NCBI GenBank assembly: GCA_965661545.1
Contig: CBFIEF010000023.1
Location: 1-46,634, forward strand
Origin: UBA7985 sp965661545
GTDB taxonomy: Bacteria; Pseudomonadota; Alphaproteobacteria; UBA7985
Direction of reading: 5' to 3'
DNA: 46,634 bases
A program made the position numbers and the translations under genes. The notes beneath the pieces were generated by a model, which had not been told where the DNA came from, searched no databases, and worked only from the letters and a program-made list of their open reading frames with translations. Position 1 is the stretch's first letter; each line of letters begins with the position of its first letter. This document shows positions 26,162-35,277 of the stretch, one piece after another.

Positions 26162-27240
26162 GCCTGATCGTTTTGGCCGCTGGTGGAACCGGTGGTCACG
26201 TCTTTCCAGCTATGGCCCTGGCCCGCGAGCTGTCAGCACGCGGGCATGATTTGCGCTTGCTGACCGATGCACGGGGCCTGAAGTACGCGACAGAGTTTGA
26301 CCCTGACGGCATTGAAGTGATTGCTGCGGGTGGTTTGGTCTCCGGCGCGCTGCATAAGCGCGCAGGCGGTCTGTTGCGGCTGGCTCGTGGATACTTTCAG
26401 GCACGCGGACATCTTGCACGCTGGAAACCGGACGCCGTTGTTGGCTTTGGCGGCTTTCCCTCTGCCCCACCGATGCTTGCCGCCCAGCACATGCGCATTC
26501 CCACCCTGATGCACGAGCAAAATGGGGTGATGGGGCGCGCGAACGAGTTTGTCTCTCGCGGCGCCAAACAGATTTCCGCAGCTTTCCCCTCAGTCGAAGG
26601 CGTCCCAGCCGCTGCCCATACAAAGCTGCGCGTGGTGGGGAACCCCATTCGGGCAGATATCGCAGCGGTGGGTGAGGCACCGTTTCCCGCAGTAGAAAGC
26701 AACATCAATGTTGTGGTCTTTGGTGGCTCACAGGGCGCAGCTGTATTTTCGCGGTTGATCCCCGATGCGCTGGCTCTGCTGTCTCAGGACCAGCGTCAGC
26801 GGATCGACTTGATCAGCCAGATCCGAGACGAAAACCGAAGCGACGCTGAACCCAAGCTGCGAGCACTAGGCCTTGGCAGTTTGGAGATCGCCCCGTTCTT
26901 TGCCGATATGCCCCAGCGCCTTTCTGGCGCGCATTTAGTGATCAGCCGGTCCGGCGCAACCACGGTTCACGAGGTTGCCGCCGCCGGTCGCCCGGCAATC
27001 TTTGTCCCGCTGGCCGTGCACAAGGACGACCAGCAAGCCAAGAACGCCCGCCTGCTCACTGACAGCGGCGCGGCCTTACTGGTGCGCGAAGGTGACAGCC
27101 CCGCCCAACAGATTGCCTCGCATTTGACAAATATGCTGGATAATCCCTCTCAGTTGTCGGACATGGCTTCGTTGGCACGCTCAAACGCTCTTTTGGGCGC
27201 AGCAGAAAAGCTCGCTGACATGGTGGAGCAGGAGACCTAG
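26158..27240 (+). CDS. murG: UDP-GlcNAc:lipid I N-acetylglucosaminyltransferase
   Basis: MurG converts lipid I to lipid II on the inner face of the plasma membrane. The start is the ATG giving MSLIVLAAGGTGGHVFPA (360 residues), because it is 4-nt coupled to ftsW and places GGTGGH at residues 9-14 as usual. Later segments are VGFGGFPSAPPMLAA, HEQNGVMGRAN, VFGGSQGA, and the UDP-binding ISRSGATTVHEVAAAGRPAIFVPL. Further upstream in-frame starts lie inside ftsW and are not plausible. Confidence 0.97.
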   Translation: MSLIVLAAGGTGGHVFPAMALARELSARGHDLRLLTDARGLKYATEFDPDGIEVIAAGGLVSGALHKRAGGLLRLARGYFQARGHLARWKPDAVVGFGGFPSAPPMLAAQHMRIPTLMHEQNGVMGRANEFVSRGAKQISAAFPSVEGVPAAAHTKLRVVGNPIRADIAAVGEAPFPAVESNINVVVFGGSQGAAVFSRLIPDALALLSQDQRQRIDLISQIRDENRSDAEPKLRALGLGSLEIAPFFADMPQRLSGAHLVISRSGATTVHEVAAAGRPAIFVPLAVHKDDQQAKNARLLTDSGAALLVREGDSPAQQIASHLTNMLDNPSQLSDMASLARSNALLGAAEKLADMVEQET

Positions 27241-27245
27241 ACGAC

Positions 27246-28685
27246 ATGGCATCATTAAGCACCTCAATACGGCACATGCCGCTGGATACAGGCGTTTTCC
27301 ACTTTGTGGGCATTGGCGGTATCGGCATGTCCGGCATTGCGGAAGTTCTGAAGAACCTCGGCTATCAGGTCCAAGGCTCCGACATCGGTGAAAGTGCCAA
27401 TGTGCGGCGGCTGCGAAAGCTGGGGATCGAGGTCAAAATCGGTCATCAGGCTGAAAACGTGGAAACGGCGGCTGTGCTGGTCGTCTCCTCTGCGATCAAG
27501 CAGGATAACCCCGAGCTGATGGCCGCACGCGCCCTGTCGCTTCCCGTTGTCCGCCGCGCGGACATGCTGGGCGAGCTGATGCGTCTCAAGTGGGCCATTG
27601 CTGTGGGTGGCACGCACGGCAAAACGACCACGACATCGCTGATTGCCTGCTTGTTGGACGCTGGCCGCAAGGATCCAACGGTCATCAATGGCGGCATTAT
27701 TAACGCCTACGGCACCAATGCGCGGCTGGGCGAAGGCGACTGGCTGGTCGCCGAAGCGGATGAGAGCGACGGCACCTTTACCCGCCTTCCGGCAACAGTT
27801 TCTGTTGTCACCAACATCGACCCCGAGCACCTCGACCATTACGGCAGCGTAGAAGCGCTTCACGAAGCGTTCCGTGCGTTTATGGGCAACATCCCGTTTT
27901 ATGGTTTTGCCGTGGCATGTACCGATGACGACACGGTGCAGGGCTTACTGCCCACCGTCGAAGACCGCCGCGTTCTGACCTACGGCTTCAATCCCCAAGC
28001 GGACCTGCGAGCGGTGAATGTCCGCAGCAACGGCAACGGCATGGTGTTTGATGTCCACGTCAGCGAGCGGGTTAGCACATCGGGCGCCAGTCACGTTATC
28101 GCCGATATCACCCTGCCCATGTTTGGCGATCACAACGTCTCCAACGCTGTTTCCGCCATCGCTGTGGCCTTGGAACTGGGCGTTGAACCCGGTGAGATCC
28201 AAAAGGGTTTTGAAGGCTTTGGCGGGGTCAAGCGGCGCTTCACCATCACCGGCGAGTGGAACAACATCACCATCGTCGACGATTACGGCCACCACCCGGT
28301 CGAGATCACCGCCGTTCTCCGTGCCGCGCGGCAGCGAGTTCAGGATACAGGCGGCAAGATTCACGCAATCCACCAGCCCCACCGCTTTTCACGGCTCAAC
28401 GACCTGTTCGAAGACTTTTGCACCTGCTTCAACGAAGCCGACACAGTCCACATCGCCGATGTTTTCGCAGCCGGTGAAGCGCCGATTGAGAACATCGACG
28501 CCCCGTCTTTGGTTGCCGGCATTCAAGCGCGCGGTCATCGCAGTGCGCGCCATGTGAGCAATGAGGCCGAAATTCCCGCTTGGGTGCGCGAAAATGCAGC
28601 ACCCGGCGATTTGGTCGTGTTCTTGGGCGCAGGCAATATCACCGTCTGGGCCAACGACCTTCCTGATGCGTTGGAGCGTGGGTAG
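27246..28685 (+). CDS. murC: UDP-N-acetylmuramate:L-alanine ligase
   Basis: MurC adds the first amino acid, L-alanine, to UDP-MurNAc. The 479-residue product has the N-terminal FVGIGGIGMSGIAEVL loop, the ATP loop GGTHGKTTTTSLIA, EADESDGTFTRLP, NIDPEHLDHYG, and IVDDYGHHPVEI in the C-terminal domain, where the family normally has the same motif. It starts 5 nt after murG and ends 2 nt before the murB GTG. Length is normal. Confidence 0.97.
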   Translation: MASLSTSIRHMPLDTGVFHFVGIGGIGMSGIAEVLKNLGYQVQGSDIGESANVRRLRKLGIEVKIGHQAENVETAAVLVVSSAIKQDNPELMAARALSLPVVRRADMLGELMRLKWAIAVGGTHGKTTTTSLIACLLDAGRKDPTVINGGIINAYGTNARLGEGDWLVAEADESDGTFTRLPATVSVVTNIDPEHLDHYGSVEALHEAFRAFMGNIPFYGFAVACTDDDTVQGLLPTVEDRRVLTYGFNPQADLRAVNVRSNGNGMVFDVHVSERVSTSGASHVIADITLPMFGDHNVSNAVSAIAVALELGVEPGEIQKGFEGFGGVKRRFTITGEWNNITIVDDYGHHPVEITAVLRAARQRVQDTGGKIHAIHQPHRFSRLNDLFEDFCTCFNEADTVHIADVFAAGEAPIENIDAPSLVAGIQARGHRSARHVSNEAEIPAWVRENAAPGDLVVFLGAGNITVWANDLPDALERG

Positions 28686-28687
28686 CC

Positions 28688-29647
28688 GTGGCGTCCTTGG
28701 TTGACCGACTGCCGGAGGTACGCGGAAGCTATCGTGAGAACCACGATATTGCACCGCTGACGTGGTTCCGCGTTGGCGGCCCGGCGCAGGTTTTCTTCCG
28801 TCCTGCCGACCCTGAAGACCTTGCCCATTTCATCGCCAATAAGCCCGATGATGTCCCAGTCTACGTCGTCGGTGTCGGCTCCAACACGCTGTTGCGTGAC
28901 GGAGGATTTCCAGGTGTGGTTATCCGCTTGGGTGGGAAAGAGTTTGGCGGCATTGATATTGATGGCACCCGCTTAACCGCTGGCGCGGCAGCACTGGACG
29001 CGATCGTAGCCAAGACCGCAGCACGCCAAGGGCTAGCGGGCTTGGGGTTCTATGTTGGCGTGCCGGGAACCATTGGCGGCGCTTTGCGCATGAACGCAGG
29101 CGCGCACGGCGGCGACACGCGCCAACACTTGATTTCCGCGCGCGCGCTTTCACCATCCGGGGACATCGTTGATTTGCCAGCTGAGGATTTAGGCCTGAGC
29201 TATCGGCATTGCTCCTTGCCCGCGGATTGGGTTTTCCTGTCGGCCACGTTCCAGTGCGAACCCGGCGACCCCGTGGCCTTGCAAGACGAACTTGCCCACG
29301 TGCAAGAAACGCGAGAGGCGACTCAGCCGATCCGAGAGAAAACCGGTGGATCAACCTTCAAAAACCCACCTGAAAGTGCGCCTCACGGCCCGTCAGCGTG
29401 GAAGCATGTAGATGCTGCGGGGTGTCGCGGCCTGCGAGTGGGTGGTGCGCAAGTGTCTGAGAAACATTGCAATTTTCTGATCAACAATGGCGACGCCAGC
29501 GCGTACGACATCGAGCAACTCGGCGAAACCGTGCGCGTGCGCGTCTATGAAGACAGCGGCGTCATGCTGCACTGGGAAATCCGCCGTTTGGGTGCTTTTG
29601 CGCCCGGTCAGAACGTAACGACGGCGGAGGAGGCTTTGGGCCTATGA
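28688..29647 (+). CDS. murB: UDP-N-acetylenolpyruvoylglucosamine reductase
   Basis: MurB is the FAD enzyme that reduces UDP-GlcNAc-enolpyruvate to UDP-MurNAc with NADPH. The 319-residue product has the FAD-binding GVGSNTLLRDGGFPGVVIRL, GVPGTIGGALRMNAGAHGGD, and GGSTFKNPP with the catalytic serine. This spacing fits the type II-like form common in alphaproteobacteria. The start is GTG, 2 nt after murC, and the TGA stop overlaps the ddl ATG. Confidence 0.95.
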   Translation: MASLVDRLPEVRGSYRENHDIAPLTWFRVGGPAQVFFRPADPEDLAHFIANKPDDVPVYVVGVGSNTLLRDGGFPGVVIRLGGKEFGGIDIDGTRLTAGAAALDAIVAKTAARQGLAGLGFYVGVPGTIGGALRMNAGAHGGDTRQHLISARALSPSGDIVDLPAEDLGLSYRHCSLPADWVFLSATFQCEPGDPVALQDELAHVQETREATQPIREKTGGSTFKNPPESAPHGPSAWKHVDAAGCRGLRVGGAQVSEKHCNFLINNGDASAYDIEQLGETVRVRVYEDSGVMLHWEIRRLGAFAPGQNVTTAEEALGL

Positions 29648-30567
29648 GCAAGACAGTTCTTCTGCTGCAAGGCGGCTTATCCGCGGAACGCGAAGTCTCG
29701 CTCGCCAGTGCCGCACCGGTCCAACGCGCGCTGGAGGCCGGCGGCTACCGCGTGATCCCCTTTGATCCCGGTTGGGATGTCGTTGAGCGACTGCCACGTG
29801 CTTTGGCGGGCGTGGACGCGGTGTTCAACGCTTTGCACGGCAAGTGGGGCGAGGATGGCAACATCCAGGGCATCCTGAACTTTGCTAAAGTGCCCTATAC
29901 GCATTCTGGCGTTTTGGCCTCGTCGCTGGCCATGGACAAGCCACTGTCCAAACTGGTGTTCGCAGCAGCTGGGATTCCGATTGTTCGCGATGTGAGCGTG
30001 ACGCTTGCAGAACTGAGCCAAGGCGATCCCCTGCCTCGACCGTTTGTCATCAAGCCCAGTCAGGAAGGGTCATCGGTTGGCGTAAAGATTGTCATGCCGG
30101 GGGATGCCATGGATCTCAGCGGGCTGGATCAATATGGCGCGCTGATGGCTGAAGAATTTGTCGCCGGACGCGAGCTGACGGTTTCGGTCTTGCAGGCCAA
30201 AAACGACCAACCGCGCGCGTTAGCGGTGACGGAACTCAAGCCCAAAACCGCTTTCTATGACTATGAAGCCAAATACAGCGCGGACGCGGCAACGGAACAT
30301 TTGGTCAATCCGCCTGACTTACCGAAAGACGTGCACGACCAGCTATTGCGCTGGTCTGAGGCCGCCCATGCGGCCTTGGGGTGCCGCGGTGCAAGCCGTG
30401 CAGACTACAGATTTGATCCCGACTCTGGTCGAATCGCGATTCTTGAGGTAAATACACAGCCAGGGCTGACACCGCTCAGCCTTTTGCCGGAGCAAGCTTT
30501 AGCGACGGGAATGGATTTTAAAGCCCTTGCGGCATGGATGGTTGAAAACGCGGAATGCGACGCCTGA
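29644..30567 (+). CDS. ddl: D-alanine:D-alanine ligase
   Basis: Ddl joins two D-alanines in an ATP-grasp reaction to supply MurF. The 307-residue product has the N-terminal LLQGGLSAEREVSLASA, ALHGKWGEDGNIQG, KPSQEGSSVGVK, and the C-terminal CRGASRADYRFD and EVNTQPGLTPLSLLPEQA metal- and substrate-binding segments. It overlaps murB by 4 nt and ftsQ by 13 nt, so three consecutive genes are translationally coupled. Confidence 0.97.
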   Translation: MSKTVLLLQGGLSAEREVSLASAAPVQRALEAGGYRVIPFDPGWDVVERLPRALAGVDAVFNALHGKWGEDGNIQGILNFAKVPYTHSGVLASSLAMDKPLSKLVFAAAGIPIVRDVSVTLAELSQGDPLPRPFVIKPSQEGSSVGVKIVMPGDAMDLSGLDQYGALMAEEFVAGRELTVSVLQAKNDQPRALAVTELKPKTAFYDYEAKYSADAATEHLVNPPDLPKDVHDQLLRWSEAAHAALGCRGASRADYRFDPDSGRIAILEVNTQPGLTPLSLLPEQALATGMDFKALAAWMVENAECDA

Positions 30568-31598
30568 TTGGATTTTGGCGGAAAGACGGACACGTCGAGG
30601 CCTCTTCGGAGGCGCATAAGGTCAATTATAGCGACCCGAACTTCGATGATGATGTTGAATTCGCTCGTAACAACGAAGATGGTTTTTCTGAAACGGCCCT
30701 CGAGCAGCGGCGCCGCCGGCTGAACCGTGAGTCCCGCCACAGACGGGTATCCGGCTTCCTTCGCGTAGCCACACCGCTGGTGGTGGGCGTCGCGCTGGTC
30801 AGTGCCTTTGCGTGGAGCTGGTACAGTGGCCGCATCGATATCGCCAGCATTCGCGGTGCCCATGCCGCTCAAATCGCTGGCGCAGTTGTCGGCTTGCGGA
30901 TCGAAGAATTCTCAATCTCTGGCCGCCGCTACACGCGCGAATCTGACATTGTAGCTGCTGTGGGCGCCTACTATGGCGATCCAATCCTCGCCATCGACCC
31001 CACAGACGCCAAGCTGCGGATCGAAGGCTTGCCGTGGGTTGATCAGGCTGAAGTTGAGCGGATCCTGCCGAAAACGATCTCTGTCAATGTGATTGAGCGC
31101 GTGCCAATGGCGATTTGGCAGAGCAACGATCTGCATCAGGTCATCGATACACGCGGCGAGGTGATTATCGATCAATCCCCCTCAGACTTCCTGGATCTGC
31201 CCGTCGTTTCGGGTGACGGAGCCGCTGATGCTGCGTCGGATTTGGTTTCCACGCTCGGGATCGTACCGTCGATCCGGCAATATGTCGTCGCTGCGGAGCG
31301 GCGCGGGGATCGCCGTTGGGATTTGTTCCTGACGCTTGGCATCACCGTACAGCTGCCCAGTGAAAACGCCGATCTTGCGCTTCGACAGCTGTCAGAGGCA
31401 GAAGGACGCTACGGTCTGTTCAATCGAGACATCGTTAATATCGACCTAAGGGTTCCCGACCGGATGATTGTTCGGAAAAGAAGCGAATCGGCAGATGATG
31501 ATCGTGATTTGTTCTCGACCGAAACTCATGTTTCCACGTTTTTTCAGGATAGTAGCGAAAATAGCTTAACTCCTGATGGAGATTCGGTTACATTATAA
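30555..31598 (+). CDS. ftsQ: cell division protein FtsQ
   Basis: FtsQ is a bitopic divisome scaffold that recruits FtsB and FtsL. The 347-residue protein has a long charged cytoplasmic part, a transmembrane helix at about 72-92 (ATPLVVGVALVSAFAWSW), then a POTRA domain with FSISGRRYTRESDIVAAVG and YYGDPILAIDPTDAKLRIEGL, and the FtsQ domain with LPKTISVNVIERVPMAIWQ. The N- and C-terminal tails are not conserved. It overlaps the end of ddl, and a 126-nt gap with a promoter follows. Confidence 0.93.
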   Translation: MRRLIGFWRKDGHVEASSEAHKVNYSDPNFDDDVEFARNNEDGFSETALEQRRRRLNRESRHRRVSGFLRVATPLVVGVALVSAFAWSWYSGRIDIASIRGAHAAQIAGAVVGLRIEEFSISGRRYTRESDIVAAVGAYYGDPILAIDPTDAKLRIEGLPWVDQAEVERILPKTISVNVIERVPMAIWQSNDLHQVIDTRGEVIIDQSPSDFLDLPVVSGDGAADAASDLVSTLGIVPSIRQYVVAAERRGDRRWDLFLTLGITVQLPSENADLALRQLSEAEGRYGLFNRDIVNIDLRVPDRMIVRKRSESADDDRDLFSTETHVSTFFQDSSENSLTPDGDSVTL

Positions 31599-31647
31599 GT
31601 CGAGTGGATGTGCTGCGTATTTTTGAGGCACAACTTCACCGTGAGGT

Positions 31648-31676
31648 TTGGTTTTTACAGACCTAATTTTTATAAT
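31648..31676 (+). promoter_or_regulatory. near-consensus sigma-70 promoter in front of ftsA
   Basis: TTGGTT (31648-31653) is followed after exactly 17 nt by TATAAT (31671-31676), the perfect -10 sequence, in a notably AT-rich gap of 126 nt between ftsQ and ftsA. A transcript would start near 31683, about 40 nt before the ftsA ATG. It would give ftsA and ftsZ transcription independent of the long upstream operon. Activity is inferred from sequence only. Confidence 0.55.
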
Positions 31677-31724
31677 TTTTGCGCTCTACTTGGGGCGCAC
31701 ATTTGATGGAATATATTTAAGTCT

Positions 31725-33008
31725 ATGCGAACGTCTCGTTCACATCGCGGCTTTTACGGGGTCTTAGACGTAGGATCGTCCAAGATTACATGCCTCGTAA
31801 TCAACGCCACCAACCCACGATCGCCCAAAGTGCTGGGAACGGGTCACCGTGCGTCTAAGGGCGTGCGCGGCGGTGAAGTCGTGGATATGGATGCTGCAAA
31901 GGACGCCATTCTCGCAACCGTTACGGCTGCTGAAGAAGCGGCAGGCGTCACCATCGAAGATATCTTTGTGAGCTACTCGGGCGGTAAGCCGAGAAGCCAG
32001 CTGGTTGATCTGGAAATCGACGTTAGCGGTCACGCCGTGAACGACACGCACGTGAGCGCGCTGATCAACTACGCCACACACCAATTACCGTTTGAACAAG
32101 AAAGTGTGCGCCCCATGCATCGGCTGCACACATTGCCCGTAGACTATCGCGTCGACCGCAATCACGGCATCAGCGACCCACGCGGCATGAGCGCTGAGCG
32201 CCTGGGTGCCCGCCTGTTGGCCGTATCCGTTTCGCGCTCCAGCCTCGACAACATCATCGACGCCATCGACAAATGTCACCTGACGATCCGCGGCGTGATG
32301 GTTGGCGGCTTGGCCAGTCATTATTCCGTTGTGACAGAGGAAGAGATGCAATTGGGCGCTTGCTTGGTGGAGATTGGGGCGTCGGTTTCGACGCTGGTTG
32401 TCTTCAACGGCGGCGGCGCAGTCCATCTGGAAACCCTGCCCATCGGCTCAGACCACCTTACACGCGATATTGCGGAAATGTTGAACTGCAACATTGCAGC
32501 CGCTGAGCGCATTAAGACTCTCCACGGTTCTGCCCTAAGCAACCCATCGGACAACGAGCGCGAAATTCGCTTGCCGCAGGAAGCGATGAACGGCGGTTTG
32601 CTGGGAAGTGATCGGATTACCAAGTCGTTCGTGGTCAGCTACATGCAGCCACGTATCGACGAGATGCTGACGATGATTAAGCGGCGCATCGAACATCCGA
32701 ACATTAGAAAATTTGCGGGTCGCCGGGTGATTTTCACCGGCGGCGGTGCGAACCTTACTGGTTTGCGCGACTACGCAACTTTGGCGTTGGATCGCCAAAT
32801 CCGAATTGGGCGACCTCGGGAGATGCAGGGATTATCTGCGTCTCGAACGGGTTACGAGTTGTCTGCAGCATTGGGCCTGGCGCATTTTACCGCCACAGCT
32901 GGCACCAAAGCTGCGCATACCTCACTGGGTTCAGCACCGCTGTCCCAGAAGTCCTTACTGCAGTCCATACCGTTGGTGGGTGGGCTTTTTTCAAAGAGGG
33001 CGGCGTAA
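31725..33008 (+). CDS. ftsA: cell division protein FtsA
   Basis: FtsA is the actin-like membrane tether of FtsZ. The 427-residue protein has the ATPase phosphate-1 loop GVLDVGSSKITCLV near residue 10, the 1C-type domain region with VTAAEEAAGVTIEDIFVSYSGGKPRS, a second phosphate region CLVEIGASVSTLVVFNGG, and FTGGGANLTGLRDYA. A hydrophobic and basic C-terminal end (LVGGLFSKRAA) could form the membrane-targeting helix. It is separated from ftsQ by a promoter-containing gap and from ftsZ by 78 nt. Confidence 0.97.
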   Translation: MRTSRSHRGFYGVLDVGSSKITCLVINATNPRSPKVLGTGHRASKGVRGGEVVDMDAAKDAILATVTAAEEAAGVTIEDIFVSYSGGKPRSQLVDLEIDVSGHAVNDTHVSALINYATHQLPFEQESVRPMHRLHTLPVDYRVDRNHGISDPRGMSAERLGARLLAVSVSRSSLDNIIDAIDKCHLTIRGVMVGGLASHYSVVTEEEMQLGACLVEIGASVSTLVVFNGGGAVHLETLPIGSDHLTRDIAEMLNCNIAAAERIKTLHGSALSNPSDNEREIRLPQEAMNGGLLGSDRITKSFVVSYMQPRIDEMLTMIKRRIEHPNIRKFAGRRVIFTGGGANLTGLRDYATLALDRQIRIGRPREMQGLSASRTGYELSAALGLAHFTATAGTKAAHTSLGSAPLSQKSLLQSIPLVGGLFSKRAA

Positions 33009-33047
33009 AACGACTGTCCTCAAAAATAATGAGACCAAAAGGTATAG

Positions 33048-33063
33048 GCGACAAAAAAGTCGC
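33048..33063 (+). promoter_or_regulatory. small hairpin in the ftsZ leader
   Basis: GCGAC (33048-33052) and GTCGC (33059-33063) form a 5-bp stem around a loop of six adenines, ending about 10 nt before the GGGAG Shine-Dalgarno of ftsZ. It could influence ribosome access or mRNA stability, but a short stem like this can also be chance. Confidence 0.3.
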
Positions 33064-33086
33064 ATAAAGTACTACGGGAGAATTTT

Positions 33087-35135
33087 ATGTGTGCTCTAAA
33101 ATTGGGCGTTCCGGATCAGAAGTCGGTATTTAAACCACGCATTCTGGTCCTCGGCGTAGGTGGCGCCGGCGGAAATGCCGTAAACAACATGATTCAGGCA
33201 GATCTACAGGGTGTAGAATTTGCCGTCGCGAATACAGACGCTCAAGCGCTTGAGATGTCCTTGAGCGATCGCCGGGTTCGATTGGGAACCATGGCGACAC
33301 AAGGCCTAGGCGCGGGTGCCAATCCCGTTGTGGGCCGCGCTGCTGCTGAAGAATCGCTGCAAGACGTGCTCGACGAGATCGGCGAAGTAAACATGGTCTT
33401 TATCACTGCCGGCATGGGCGGTGGAACCGGGACCGGCGCTGCACCACTGATCGCCAAAGCGCTTAAGGAGCGCGGTGTGCTGACTGTGGGTGTTGCGACC
33501 AAGCCGTTTGGTTTCGAAGGCGTTGTTCGCATGTCGCAAGCCGACGAAGGCCTGCAGCAGTTTGCTAGTGCAGTCGATACACTGATCGTTATTCCGAACG
33601 AAAACCTCTTCCGGATCGCAAATGAACGCACGTCCTATGCGGATGCGCTGAAAATGGCGGACGAAGTGCTGTATGACGGTGTTCGGGCCATTTCAGACCT
33701 GATCGTGCGTCCGGGCAACATTAACCTCGACTTCGCCGACGTTCGCGCGCTGATGACCGTGATGGGCAAATCCATGATGGGCACAGGCGAGGCTGAGGGC
33801 GAAAATCGTTCTGTCGAAGCGGCTGAGTTGGCCATTTCCAACCCGCTGCTGGATGACATCAATCTGGGCTCCGCCAAAGGCGTTCTTCTCAACATCTCCG
33901 GTGGTCCCGATTTGACCATGTACGAGGTCGATGAAGCCGCCAAGCGGATCACGCGTGAAGTGATGGCGAACAGCAACATCATCACCGGCACGTCGATTGA
34001 TCCAAACCTCGAAGGTACCGTGCGTGTCTCCGTCGTTGCGACCGGCATCGATGAAGAAGCCGCCGCAAAGACCAATTCAAACGGCAGCGCCTTTGCCCGT
34101 CCGGAAACGCAATCCACCGCGCCAGCGCAGAGCATGAAGCCAATGGCCCCAAAGCCTGCGCCGACCCCTGCACCGGTTCAAGCAAAGACGATCGCACCGA
34201 TCACGACCCCCGCCTCGTTCAACATCACGGGCGCAGGTGGTGTGATCCACACGATCCAAGGCACACCTGGCACGATGGAATTCGCGCGTTCGGTGGCAAA
34301 CCCACCAAAGCGGAGCCCGGCTCAGCAGCAGTCCGAAGGTGGGTCTGCTGGTGAAGCTGCAGCCATCCCAACCCCGGCGCTGAAGCCACGCAACCCGATT
34401 GCACCGTTGCCTGAGTCCCTGCTGACACCACCGGCTCGCAATGAAATGATGGACATGCGCGATCTGCCAGCGTCTCAGACCGCTGCGACCGCCTCGGGCA
34501 TGCGCAGTGAGCCAGCAGCGCCACAGCAGGTGCCTACCTTTCGCGAAGCTCAGCCGATAGCGGCGGAAGTCCGTGAAAACAAATTGCTGCGTGCGCAGCA
34601 TGAAGTTGCACAGCGCCCAGCACCGGCGTTTGAGGAGCCCCACCAGGCCCCCGCACAGCCAGAGGCCTACGCGGCGCCAGCCTCTCAGTCCTTCGCTCCG
34701 CCCCCTCAGCCAATTGCAGCGCATGAGCCTGAGCCGCGGACCATGTTTGAACCGCTGATCGCACAGAACCCAGGCCCATCCTATGCCGAGGCTGAAGCAG
34801 AGCGTGACCCGTTCTACGATGACGAGCCACAGCGGACGTCCGGACCTCTGAGCCGCTTGATCGATCTGGCACGCGGTGGTTTCTCGCCCCGGTCCAGCGC
34901 TGATGACGTTCACGAGGCTGAAATGCGTCAGAGTGCGCATGAAAGCGGCTTTGATCGTCTGGAAGCAACCGAGCCGGCACGACGTGATAACGTCAGCATG
35001 GGCCGCGGTCTAAACGCGGGTGCGCAGCGCCCGGCGCTGACCAGCATCTCGGCAACGCCAATGGACAGTCCAGAGATGGATTTGGACGAATCCGAAATGA
35101 ACATCCCGGCATTCTTGCGTCGGCAAATCAATTAG
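33087..35135 (+). CDS. ftsZ: cell division protein FtsZ with a very long C-terminal linker
   Basis: FtsZ is the tubulin-like GTPase that forms the division ring. The GTPase part (about 14-335) has ILVLGVGGAGGNAVNNMI, the tubulin signature GGGTGTGAAPLIA at about 111, and NLDFADVRALM. It is followed by about 320 residues rich in Pro, Ala, Gln and Glu, and then the conserved FtsA-binding tail MNIPAFLRRQIN (671-682). At 682 residues the protein is longer than the roughly 380 of E. coli and the 500-600 of many alphaproteobacteria. GGGAG precedes the ATG by 6 nt. Confidence 0.98.
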   Translation: MCALKLGVPDQKSVFKPRILVLGVGGAGGNAVNNMIQADLQGVEFAVANTDAQALEMSLSDRRVRLGTMATQGLGAGANPVVGRAAAEESLQDVLDEIGEVNMVFITAGMGGGTGTGAAPLIAKALKERGVLTVGVATKPFGFEGVVRMSQADEGLQQFASAVDTLIVIPNENLFRIANERTSYADALKMADEVLYDGVRAISDLIVRPGNINLDFADVRALMTVMGKSMMGTGEAEGENRSVEAAELAISNPLLDDINLGSAKGVLLNISGGPDLTMYEVDEAAKRITREVMANSNIITGTSIDPNLEGTVRVSVVATGIDEEAAAKTNSNGSAFARPETQSTAPAQSMKPMAPKPAPTPAPVQAKTIAPITTPASFNITGAGGVIHTIQGTPGTMEFARSVANPPKRSPAQQQSEGGSAGEAAAIPTPALKPRNPIAPLPESLLTPPARNEMMDMRDLPASQTAATASGMRSEPAAPQQVPTFREAQPIAAEVRENKLLRAQHEVAQRPAPAFEEPHQAPAQPEAYAAPASQSFAPPPQPIAAHEPEPRTMFEPLIAQNPGPSYAEAEAERDPFYDDEPQRTSGPLSRLIDLARGGFSPRSSADDVHEAEMRQSAHESGFDRLEATEPARRDNVSMGRGLNAGAQRPALTSISATPMDSPEMDLDESEMNIPAFLRRQIN

Positions 35136-35154
35136 ACGCTGGTTCAGCGTCTAA
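35132..35154 (+). repeat. perfect inverted repeat overlapping the ftsZ stop codon
   Basis: TTAGACGCTG (35132-35141) and CAGCGTCTAA (35145-35154) form a perfect 10-bp stem around a 3-nt loop GTT. The first arm contains the ftsZ stop codon TAG. No uridine tract follows, so it is probably a 3'-end stabilising structure rather than the terminator itself, which lies 40 nt downstream. Confidence 0.6.
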
Positions 35155-35191
35155 GCCATATTTCCACCGACTTACCACCAAAATTCTCCTT

Positions 35192-35229
35192 AGGGCGGGG
35201 TGCTACAGCACTTCCGCCCTTTCTTTTTT
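35192..35229 (+). terminator. strong intrinsic terminator after ftsZ
   Basis: AGGGCGG (35192-35198) pairs with CCGCCCT (35214-35220), and inside this GTGCT pairs with AGCAC, giving a long interrupted stem. TTCTTTTTT follows at 35221-35229. This is a classical Rho-independent terminator, closing the dcw operon and separating it from lpxC. It lies where an overlong lpxC open frame would begin, so the lpxC start must be further downstream. Confidence 0.85.
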
Positions 35230-35277
35230 AATCGGGCTGACGCACACGAATTAGAACCAAACGAAGCGGATCAGTCT

